A stretch of 23,372 nt of DNA from an uncultured Prevotella sp. (lineage in GTDB: Bacteria; Bacteroidota; Bacteroidia; Bacteroidales; Bacteroidaceae), in NCBI GenBank assembly GCA_946055365.1, contig CAMGFM010000004.1, positions 1-23,372 on the forward strand. The letters are read 5' to 3'. The notes under the pieces were generated by a model, which was given only the letters and a program-made list of their open reading frames with translations, had not been told where the DNA came from and did not search any database. Shown here in pieces: positions 7,879 to 14,395 of the stretch; the first letter of the stretch is position 1; each line of letters begins with the position of its first letter. The translations under genes were made by a program, and so were the position numbers.

Positions 7879-10141
7879 AATCCTACTGCTGCTGTGCGCC
7901 GCGCTTGCCACGCTCTCACCACACTGCCGCGCCGCATCCGAGGCAGGCACATGGCACGCCCACATGGCCTATAAGGACATCACCTACATAGCAAAGGGCG
8001 GCAGCACCGTCTTCGTGCTGGCCTCGGGCAACCTCTACCACTACGACACCGCCGACGGCAGCATCACCACCTATGACAAAATCAACGCCCTGAGCGACGG
8101 CAAAATCAAGTTCATAAGATGGAGCGACGCGGCACAGAGGCTGCTCGTGGTCTATGCCAACGGCAACATGGACATCATCGACCGCAAGGGCGGCGTGACC
8201 AACCTCGCCGACTACTACAACAAGACCACGACGCTCGACAAGACCATCAACTATGTCAACGTCTGCGGCGACAGGGCTTTCCTCTCCACCAACTTTGGCG
8301 TTGTGGCTGTCAACGTGTCCAACGCCACCATCGCCGACACCTACGTTCTCGGCACGCCTGTCACCTCCGTGGCCATGAGCGGCAACACCCTCTACGCCGC
8401 CACCGCCGACAAGGTGCTCGGAGGGCTTGTCAGCGACAACCTCGCCGACAAGTCGCGCTGGACAGTACGCTGCGACAGGGGCTTTACGTGGCTCTTCTGG
8501 AAAGACGGCACGCTCCTCGGGGCAAGCAACCGCAACCTCTGCACCATCGACGACAGCGGACAATGCCGACAGCTGTGGACTCCGTGGGCGAGCGACTGTG
8601 TCATGACAGACGGTAGCATCATCTTCTTCGGCGGCAACGAGATATATGTCTACCGCTCGCCCAACGACATGAGCATAGTGTGGCACCCCGCCACCGCCAT
8701 TGCCGTAGACAGAGGCGACGGCTCCTACTGGACCACCGACCGCGACGGCTCTCTCTGCAACATGAGTGTAGACTCACAGCAGGAAGTGAGCATCAGCCTC
8801 ACGGGACTGCGCCCCGACGGCCCCGACTACAACTGGTTTGGCTTCATGACATTCGCAAACAACCGCCTCTACACCTGCGGCGGCTATCCCACGCGCAAGG
8901 CTTGCATACAAATACTTGAAGACGGCGAGTGGCAAGTGTATGACGACAGCTTTGCCACGACACTCAACAACCGCTACTACAACGCCTACTCGCTGGCCAT
9001 AGACCCTTCCGACCCCGACCACGTCTACATGGGAGCGGAGTCAGGGCTCTATGAGTTCCGCAACGGCACGTTTGTCAAACAATGGAACAAGGACAACGCA
9101 CCCCTCGGGGCGGCATCATCGAGCCGTCCCTACGACTATACAAAGGTCACCGCCGTGTGCTACACCGCCGACGGCCGCCTCTATGGCTTCAACAGCGAGG
9201 CAAAGACCGAGAAACACTCGCTCTTCTCGCTCCTTGACGGCACATGGACCGAACACAACAGCAGCAGCCTGTGGGCAGACAACGAGAAGTCGCTCGCAGG
9301 AGTGACTGGCATGATGGAGGACAGCCGCCACCTGCTGTGGTTTTGCAACAATCACCACATCAAACCTTGCCTCGTGGGCTACCAGCAGTCCACCGACGCA
9401 TTGCAGCTGATAAAAGACATAGTCAACCAAGACGGTGTCAAGTACACCATATTCGGCATCACATGCACCGCCGAAGACCATAACGGCAACATCTGGATAG
9501 GCACCGACGTGGGCCCGTTCATGCTTGAGCCGTCACAGATAGGCAGCGACAGCCCCACATTCACGCAAGTGAAGATACCGCGCAACGACGGTACAAACCT
9601 CGCCGACTACCTTCTGTCAAACGTGTCCATATCCTGCATCTGCATAGACGGCGCAGGACGCAAGTGGCTCGGCACCAACGGCAACGGCGTCTACCTCATC
9701 AGCGAGGACAATATAGAGCAGTTGCAACACTTCACAAGGGACAACTCGCCACTCACAAGCGACAACATAGAGGCCATTGCCATCAACGACCACACGGGAG
9801 AGGTGTTTTTCAGCACCGGCGAGGGGCTATGCTCTTATATGAGCGACGCCACACGGCCCAACGAACACATGGACAAGGACAATGTCTATGCCTACCCCAA
9901 CCCGGTGACACCCGACTACACGGGAATGATAACCGTGTGCGGACTGTCCATGAACGCCGACGTGAAGATAGCCACCGCCAACGGCACCATAGTGGCGCAA
10001 GGACGCAGCAACGGAGGCACTTTCAGATGGGACGGACGAGACAGCAGCGGCAAACGCGTGGCCTCGGGCATATATATGGTCATGACGGCAAAGGAAGACG
10101 GAAGCAAAGGCACAGTGTGCAAGATAGCCGTGGTCAACTGA
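7868..10141 (+). CDS. porZ: PorZ-like type IX secretion component (two propellers + T9SS C-terminal domain)
   Basis: A 757-residue exported protein; Porphyromonas gingivalis PorZ is similar in length. Residues 1-22 form a signal peptide (cleavage near CRA/A). Residues about 25-650 contain beta-propeller-like repeats: blades such as GNLYHYDTADG in the first half and WIGTDVGPFML, KWLGTNGNGVYLI and VFFSTGEGLCSY in the second, the last group resembling two-component-regulator propeller blades. The region with TLDKTINYVNVCGDRAFLST is typical of PorZ. Residues about 672-757 (YPNPV at 676-680, WDGRDSSGKRVASGIY) form a T9SS C-terminal sorting domain. In P. gingivalis PorZ is a surface part of the attachment complex and recognises A-type lipopolysaccharide. 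A generic propeller protein is the alternative, but the N-terminal similarity favours PorZ. It implies that the organism has T9SS. Confidence 0.85.
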   Translation: MHIRILLLLCAALATLSPHCRAASEAGTWHAHMAYKDITYIAKGGSTVFVLASGNLYHYDTADGSITTYDKINALSDGKIKFIRWSDAAQRLLVVYANGNMDIIDRKGGVTNLADYYNKTTTLDKTINYVNVCGDRAFLSTNFGVVAVNVSNATIADTYVLGTPVTSVAMSGNTLYAATADKVLGGLVSDNLADKSRWTVRCDRGFTWLFWKDGTLLGASNRNLCTIDDSGQCRQLWTPWASDCVMTDGSIIFFGGNEIYVYRSPNDMSIVWHPATAIAVDRGDGSYWTTDRDGSLCNMSVDSQQEVSISLTGLRPDGPDYNWFGFMTFANNRLYTCGGYPTRKACIQILEDGEWQVYDDSFATTLNNRYYNAYSLAIDPSDPDHVYMGAESGLYEFRNGTFVKQWNKDNAPLGAASSSRPYDYTKVTAVCYTADGRLYGFNSEAKTEKHSLFSLLDGTWTEHNSSSLWADNEKSLAGVTGMMEDSRHLLWFCNNHHIKPCLVGYQQSTDALQLIKDIVNQDGVKYTIFGITCTAEDHNGNIWIGTDVGPFMLEPSQIGSDSPTFTQVKIPRNDGTNLADYLLSNVSISCICIDGAGRKWLGTNGNGVYLISEDNIEQLQHFTRDNSPLTSDNIEAIAINDHTGEVFFSTGEGLCSYMSDATRPNEHMDKDNVYAYPNPVTPDYTGMITVCGLSMNADVKIATANGTIVAQGRSNGGTFRWDGRDSSGKRVASGIYMVMTAKEDGSKGTVCKIAVVN

Positions 10142-10204
10142 CAAGGACCGCGGACGGGCTAAGGCCTGCCCTCACACATGCAAAATTGCAGCCTTGCGGC
10201 AGCC

Positions 10205-10325
10205 AAGAAAAGCCTTTGCCGATGACGGCGACACTTGCCAGAGGCAAAAGTGCCGCTTTACGGCAGGCAAAACGCCATTTTACCGACACAAAAGCGGCAC
10301 TTGACGATCGGGAAGTGCCGCTTTT
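10205..10325. repeat. Array C: four clear units plus decayed ones, 21-23 base pitch
   Basis: Clear cores are AAAAGTGCCGCTTT (10246-10259), AAAACGCCATTTT (10269-10281), AAAAGCGGCACTT (10290-10302) and AAGTGCCGCTTTT (10313-10325). Decayed units appear from about 10205 (AAGAAAAGCCTTTGCC) and 10229 (CGACACTTGCC). The centres switch between GCC and GGC forms, so orientation alternates toward the end. The array starts about 65 bases after the porZ stop. The whole gap 10142-10505 has no gene: it holds this array, a hairpin, a palindrome and a promoter. Confidence 0.8.
10290..10325. terminator. Hairpin terminator formed by the last two units of array C
   Basis: AAAAGCGGCACTT (10290-10302) and AAGTGCCGCTTTT (10313-10325) are exact reverse complements: a 13-pair stem, a 10-base loop and a T4 end. 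It can serve as the terminator of the rdgB-porZ transcript, some 150 bases after the stop. Confidence 0.65.
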
Positions 10326-10389
10326 GTAATGACATGACACACATGCCGATGACATACAGGCATCACGAGGGCAACATCATGCGAGAGAT

Positions 10390-10436
10390 TGGCGTGTGAC
10401 GGCACTTGTAGCCACACGCCAAGGCCTAAATTTAGG
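10390..10436. promoter_or_regulatory. Inverted repeat plus 12-base palindrome upstream of a promoter
   Basis: TGGCGTGTG (10390-10398) pairs exactly with CACACGCCA (10413-10421). It is followed directly by the perfect palindrome CCTAAATTTAGG (10425-10436). The palindrome centre lies about 53 bases before the transcription start predicted from the -7 box at 10471, a usual place for a regulator site. The binding protein is unknown. Confidence 0.5.
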
Positions 10437-10470
10437 GTTGCGCCTTGCAAGTATTGTCAATTATAATTCG

Positions 10471-10478
10471 TAACTTTG
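10471..10478 (+). promoter_or_regulatory. Bacteroidota -7 box (TAACTTTG) for the gene before rpoN
   Basis: TAACTTTG fits TAnnTTTG. A TTG lies 23 bases upstream (10445-10447) as a rough -33 element. The box overlaps the in-frame TTG at 10476 that could otherwise be taken as a start codon, which rules that start out. Confidence 0.65.
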
Positions 10479-10505
10479 CACCGATACCCATCAATGACGA
10501 CAACT

Positions 10506-11159
10506 ATGGCAAAACACCCTCTTTGGAACGACGAATACAGAATATTGCTGCTGGCCATTTACCTGCAAAAACCCGTGGGCGTGAAGTCGCCACACTCGCG
10601 ACAGCTGGTGGAACTGGCACTGCAGCTGCATGTGCCGCCCAAAATACTGCACAGAGAGATGCAGACGCTTGAAGACAAGGACAAGGTGTCCGTGAGAAAA
10701 CTGTGGGACACGTATGGCAAAAACCCACGGCGGCTCAACAACGCAGTGAAAAGGCTCAGGGGCATGGACGGCTTTGGCAACGCAGACATGTTCTATGACG
10801 GCGTGGACAACAACGACGCACTGGCGGAGGAATACATGCCCGTGTGCGCAGAGTCATGTCTGTCAAGGGCGATGATGGCTATCATTACCAGCCTCTACTT
10901 CAGACTCACGCCAAACACCATGGTGACCGAGACACCAGAGGTTATAGACACTGCAAAGCTGCTCGGCATAAAGCCCGAGACCGTAGAGAGCGTGCTGCAC
11001 TCGCTGCAACAGTTTGACCCAATCGCAAAAAGGGAGAAGACACCCGCCCTGCCGCAGCCCGTGACCGACACCGCACACACGATGTGGCGCATGTTTAACA
11101 ACATGATGCCCGAAGTGATGGAGAAAAAGGTGGAGCAGTATATGGAGTTTTTCAAATAA
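10506..11159 (+). CDS. Conserved Bacteroidales hypothetical protein upstream of rpoN
   Basis: A 217-residue soluble protein with no signal peptide or membrane segment. I recognise it as a conserved Bacteroidales protein that starts MAKHPLWNDEYRILLLAIYL, but it has no function known to me. The first 100 residues are basic and helix-rich (KPVGVKSPHSRQLVELALQL, then KLWDTYGKNPRRLNNAVKRL) and could be a DNA- or protein-binding fold. Residues about 130-165 (AIITSLYFRLTPNTMVTETPEVIDTAKLLGIK) are a second helical block that looks winged-helix-like. I chose ATG 10506 from the conserved N-terminus; ATG 10494 is possible, and the upstream TTG is inside the promoter. It precedes rpoN by 62 bases on the same strand and is probably co-transcribed with it. 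A link to sigma-54 is inference from position only. Confidence 0.8.
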   Translation: MAKHPLWNDEYRILLLAIYLQKPVGVKSPHSRQLVELALQLHVPPKILHREMQTLEDKDKVSVRKLWDTYGKNPRRLNNAVKRLRGMDGFGNADMFYDGVDNNDALAEEYMPVCAESCLSRAMMAIITSLYFRLTPNTMVTETPEVIDTAKLLGIKPETVESVLHSLQQFDPIAKREKTPALPQPVTDTAHTMWRMFNNMMPEVMEKKVEQYMEFFK

Positions 11160-11221
11160 GACGGCTCTCTCACACACACTCACGCACCCACTCACACATT
11201 AGCAAACATTATTATATCCCC

Positions 11222-12760
11222 ATGGCCCAGAAACTCACACAGACACAGGAGCAGAAGCTGCAACAGGTGCAGCGGCTCTCGCAACAGCAGATGCTGCAAG
11301 TGCGACTGCTGGAGATGCCTCTCACAGAGCTGGAGGAGAATATGAACGCCGAGCTTGACGACAACCCCGCCCTCGAGACTGCCTCAAGGGACGACATCAC
11401 CGACGACAGCCACGCCAACGACTTTGACGACAACGGCCCTGACGACGGCGGCGGCGACAACGGCAGGGGCGAGGACGACTTCATGCAACGCAGCGAGAGG
11501 GAAGAAAAGGAGAGCGCGCTCAACGACGCGCTCGAGCGTATGGGCGACGGCGACGACGAGTTGCCGTCTGCCTCCTACTCGACGGCTGCCGACGGCAACT
11601 CAGCCGACTATGAGGAGATGATGTATGGCGACACGGTGTCGTTTTATGACAGACTGAAGGAACAGATGGGCGAGACGGAGCTGTCTGACAGGCAACACGA
11701 CATCATGGAGTATGTCATCGGCTCGATAGACAGCGACGGCCTGCTGCGCAAGGACAATGACACCATCGCCGACGAGCTGGCCATCTATCACGGCATCGAC
11801 TGTGACACGCAGGAGATAGAGTATGTGATAGGGGTGTTGCAGGGTTTTGACCCGGCAGGCATAGGCGCAAGGGACTTGCAGGAGTGTCTGCTGCTGCAAA
11901 TAGAGCGCAAGCCCGACAGCCTCGTCAAGAAACTCATGCGCAAAGTGGTGAAAGACTATTTTGAAGAGTTCACAAAAAAACATTTCGACAGAATACACAG
12001 CGCGCTCGGCACCGACCGTGACACCACGGCAGAGGTGATTGAGGAGCTGAGGAGGCTCAACCCGAAACCCGGATCGGCCCTCGGCGAGACGGAGGGACGA
12101 AACATGCAACAGATAACGCCCGACTTCATTGTGGACACCGACGACAACGGCAACATAAGTCTCGCTCTCAACAACGGCAACATGCCCGAACTGAGGGTGT
12201 CGCCGTCTTTCGCGGAGCTGATGGAGGCCTATCGCAACAACAGGACGACCATGTCAAAGCGTGACAAGGAGGCTCTGCTCTATGCCAAGGAGAAGGTGGA
12301 GAGGGCGAAAGGCTACATCGAGGCGGTGAGAGTGAGGCAACGCACTCTCACAACCGTGATGCAGGCCATCATCGACTGGCAAAGGAAGTTCTTTGAAGAC
12401 GGCGACGAGGGCGACCTCAAGCCCATGATACTTAAAAATATCAGCGAAAAGACGGGGCTGGACATCTCTACGGTGTCACGGGTGAGCAACGTGAAGTATG
12501 CGCAGACCAGATGGGGCTGCTTTCCACTGCGCTTCTTCTTCAGCGACGGCTATACTACCGACGGCGGCGAGGAGCTGTCGACGCGCAAGATAAAGCTCGC
12601 GCTGAAGGAAATCATCGACAACGAGGACAGCAAGAGACCTCTCAGCGACGACGCCATCACCAAACGGCTCAGCGAGATGGGCCTGCCCATAGCCAGACGC
12701 ACCGTGGCAAAATATAGAGAACAGCTCGGGCTGCCCGTGGCAAGGCTCAGAAGACACTGA
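11222..12760 (+). CDS. rpoN: RNA polymerase sigma-54 factor
   Basis: A 512-residue sigma factor that directs RNA polymerase to -24/-12 promoters and needs AAA+ enhancer-binding activators. Region I is the glutamine-rich N-terminus (residues 1-45, QEQKLQQVQRLSQQQML then LEMPLTELEE). Region II is strongly acidic (about 55-105, many D and G). The core-binding domain follows (FDPAGIGARDLQECLLLQIE at about 205-224). The DNA-binding part has the helix-turn-helix region and the RpoN box ARRTVAKYRE at 491-500. The length is ordinary for Bacteroidetes. The start ATG 11222 gives the conserved region I. No activator gene is seen in the window, and I found no obvious -24/-12 promoter before any gene here. 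Confidence 0.97.
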   Translation: MAQKLTQTQEQKLQQVQRLSQQQMLQVRLLEMPLTELEENMNAELDDNPALETASRDDITDDSHANDFDDNGPDDGGGDNGRGEDDFMQRSEREEKESALNDALERMGDGDDELPSASYSTAADGNSADYEEMMYGDTVSFYDRLKEQMGETELSDRQHDIMEYVIGSIDSDGLLRKDNDTIADELAIYHGIDCDTQEIEYVIGVLQGFDPAGIGARDLQECLLLQIERKPDSLVKKLMRKVVKDYFEEFTKKHFDRIHSALGTDRDTTAEVIEELRRLNPKPGSALGETEGRNMQQITPDFIVDTDDNGNISLALNNGNMPELRVSPSFAELMEAYRNNRTTMSKRDKEALLYAKEKVERAKGYIEAVRVRQRTLTTVMQAIIDWQRKFFEDGDEGDLKPMILKNISEKTGLDISTVSRVSNVKYAQTRWGCFPLRFFFSDGYTTDGGEELSTRKIKLALKEIIDNEDSKRPLSDDAITKRLSEMGLPIARRTVAKYREQLGLPVARLRRH

Positions 12761-12786
12761 AGACACGCCGTGCGACATATATACAT

Positions 12787-12808
12787 GCGTGGGAGAGGCG
12801 TGGGAGAG
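12787..12808. repeat. Tandem 11-base duplication upstream of the PAP2-like gene
   Basis: GCGTGGGAGAG occurs twice back to back (12787-12797 and 12798-12808), a total of 22 bases. It lies between rpoN and the next start at 12863, within a purine-rich leader that also serves as the probable ribosome-binding region. Confidence 0.8.
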
Positions 12809-12862
12809 AATGTTATATATGTGAGGGATATACTTGTTTTAGTGAGAGAGAGAAGAGAGAGC

Positions 12863-13480
12863 ATGAAAGAGAAAAACATAATAATAGCGGCAAGGCTGTT
12901 GAGCATGGTGTTCACGCCGTTTTATCTCTCCTTTGTGGGGATAGCGGCTCTTTTTGCGTTCAGCTGGCTCAGCATGATGCCATGGAGGTATAAGCTCAAC
13001 GTGCTTGGACTGGTGTATCTGTTCACCATACTTCTGCCCACGCTGCTCATTCACTTCTATCGCAACTGGCACGGGTGGACGCTCATTGAGCTTGGCAAAA
13101 AGGAGAGGCGCATAGTGCCTTACCTGCTGTCGATACTGAGCTATTTTGCATGCCTCTGCGTGATGCACAGCCACAGTCTGCCGCATCTGATGGGCAGCAT
13201 ACTGCTGGCGGCTCTCGCCATACAGATTGTCTGCTCGGTCATTAACGTGTGGTGGAAAGTCTCTACTCACACGGCAGCCATAGGCGGCGTGGCTGGAGCG
13301 TTGCTCGCCTTTGCCATGATTTTCGGCTTTAACCCCATAGCATGGCTGTGCGTGGTGATAACACTCGCTGGCATGGTGGGGTCAGGACGCATGATACTGA
13401 GACAACACTCGCTGGCGCAGGTGACAACGGGCTTTGTGGTGGGTCTCGCCACCGCCTTTTATGTCGTGATGTTCGCATGA
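12863..13480 (+). CDS. Divergent PAP2-superfamily membrane protein
   Basis: A 205-residue protein with about six hydrophobic segments. The PAP2 phosphatase layout is visible but changed. Motif 1 is KKERRIVPY (Lys79-Tyr87) instead of KxxxxxxRP. Motif 2 is STHT at 134-137 in place of PSGH, keeping His136. Motif 3 is GRMILRQHSLAQ, keeping Arg176 and His182, but with Gln186 where the usual Asp supports the nucleophile. If active, it would dephosphorylate a lipid phosphate on the periplasmic side; the lost Asp makes reduced or different activity possible. ATG 12863 is preceded by a purine-rich run (GAGAGAGAAGAGAGAG). In-frame ATGs further upstream would add 31 residues without family support. Its stop codon lies inside the first unit of a 22-base repeat array. 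Confidence 0.75.
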   Translation: MKEKNIIIAARLLSMVFTPFYLSFVGIAALFAFSWLSMMPWRYKLNVLGLVYLFTILLPTLLIHFYRNWHGWTLIELGKKERRIVPYLLSILSYFACLCVMHSHSLPHLMGSILLAALAIQIVCSVINVWWKVSTHTAAIGGVAGALLAFAMIFGFNPIAWLCVVITLAGMVGSGRMILRQHSLAQVTTGFVVGLATAFYVVMFA

Positions 13481-13602
13481 GGGCCGTGTGTGAACGGCAT
13501 GAGAGTCGGGTAAAAACGGCAGGAGAGTCATACTAAAACGGCATGACGGCAAAGAGGAAACGACACGTCCCTGTATCATGAACGGCACTACGCCAAGATT
13601 TT
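13471..13602. repeat. Array F: exact 22-base pitch, core AACGGCATGA
   Basis: The core AACGGCA (one copy AACGACA) starts at 13493, 13515, 13537, 13559 and 13581, exactly 22 bases apart each time, and the intervening bases are mostly unrelated. The stop region of the preceding gene (GCATGA, 13475-13480) is in register one unit earlier. The core has no resemblance to the AAAGTG cores of arrays A-E. The last unit runs into T7 (13600-13606), 25 bases before purE. Confidence 0.88.
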
Positions 13603-13631
13603 TTTCATAACTATCATTCATAAAAAAAGAC

Positions 13632-14153
13632 ATGACAAACAAGAAGATGACACCATTGGTCAGCATTATCATGGGCAGCACAAGCGACATGCCCGTAATG
13701 GAAAAAGCCTGCAAGTTTCTCAACGACATGCAAGTGCCGTTTGAGGTGAACGCACTGTCGGCACACCGCACGCCCGATGCCGTGGAAGCCTTTGCCAAAG
13801 AGGCAAAACAGCGCGGCATAAAGGTCATCATAGCAGCGGCAGGCATGGCGGCAGCACTGCCAGGAGTGATAGCTGCAAGCACCACACTGCCCGTCATAGG
13901 CGTGCCAATCAAGGGTATGCTCGACGGACTGGACGCTATGCTCTCCATAATACAGATGCCGCCGGGAATACCCGTGGCTACGGTGGGCGTGAACGCCGCA
14001 ATGAACGCAGCCATACTCGCCTGCGAGATGATAGCTCTGTGCGATGAGGACGTGGCAGGCAAAATGGCGGCCTATAAAGCAGGACTCGGCGACAAGATAG
14101 TAAAGGCCAACAAGGAACTGGCGTCCATAGACTACGAGTATAAGACCAACTGA
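13632..14153 (+). CDS. purE: N5-carboxyaminoimidazole ribonucleotide mutase (class I PurE)
   Basis: A 173-residue cytoplasmic enzyme of purine synthesis that converts N5-CAIR to CAIR. Class I signatures are present: GSTSD at residues 15-19 (phosphate and ribose contacts), SAHRTP at 43-48 with the catalytic His45, AAAGMAAALPGVIAA at about 72-86, and PVIGVPI. The full chain is seen at normal length. ATG 13632 gives a short MTNKKM lead before the core strand PLVSIIMGS. The next gene, ispG, is unrelated in pathway and 242 bases away, so a shared transcript is not assured. I see no purine riboswitch in the short upstream gap, which is filled by array F. Confidence 0.96.
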   Translation: MTNKKMTPLVSIIMGSTSDMPVMEKACKFLNDMQVPFEVNALSAHRTPDAVEAFAKEAKQRGIKVIIAAAGMAAALPGVIAASTTLPVIGVPIKGMLDGLDAMLSIIQMPPGIPVATVGVNAAMNAAILACEMIALCDEDVAGKMAAYKAGLGDKIVKANKELASIDYEYKTN

Positions 14154-14248
14154 CCATAAGGCAACTCCACCTCTGCTGCATGACGCATGACACGCGGCAC
14201 ACTCGACAAGCCTCTCATGACACATGGGACAGGCGACACGACGCATGT

Positions 14249-14306
14249 GCAGGCGGCTCATGACGTACGCGAAAAAACGCTTGGCTTATAGGGCAGGCGG
14301 CTCATG
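14249..14306. repeat. Direct repeat GCAGGCGGCTCATG, copies 44 bases apart
   Basis: GCAGGCGGCTCATG is found at 14249-14262 and 14293-14306, a spacing of 44 bases, twice the 22-base pitch of the other arrays. Related words are CAGGCGACACGACGCATG from 14230 and CTCATGAC at 14214. The rest of the purE-ispG gap (14154-14395) shows no gene. Confidence 0.65.
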
Positions 14307-14339
14307 GCAGAACAAACAATACATTGTGTATATATAAAT

Positions 14340-14391
14340 AAGGTATAGCCATAATAGAATTAAGGTATTGCCACATATAAAAAAGGTATAG
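14340..14391. repeat. Three AAGGTATWG repeats, 22 and 21 bases apart, before ispG
   Basis: AAGGTATAG at 14340-14348, AAGGTATTG at 14362-14370 and AAGGTATAG at 14383-14391. The last ends 4 bases before ATG 14396, so it covers the ribosome-binding region of ispG. The spacing matches the pitch of the other intergenic arrays, with another unrelated core. Confidence 0.75.
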
Positions 14392-14395
14392 TCCG

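Noticed and set aside
10246..10259. Pasteurellaceae uptake sequence (AAGTGCGGT)
   Set aside because: The cores contain AAGTGCC, not AAGTGCGGT, and are confined to intergenic arrays, whereas uptake sequences are spread singly and also within genes. A lineage-specific uptake word cannot be excluded.
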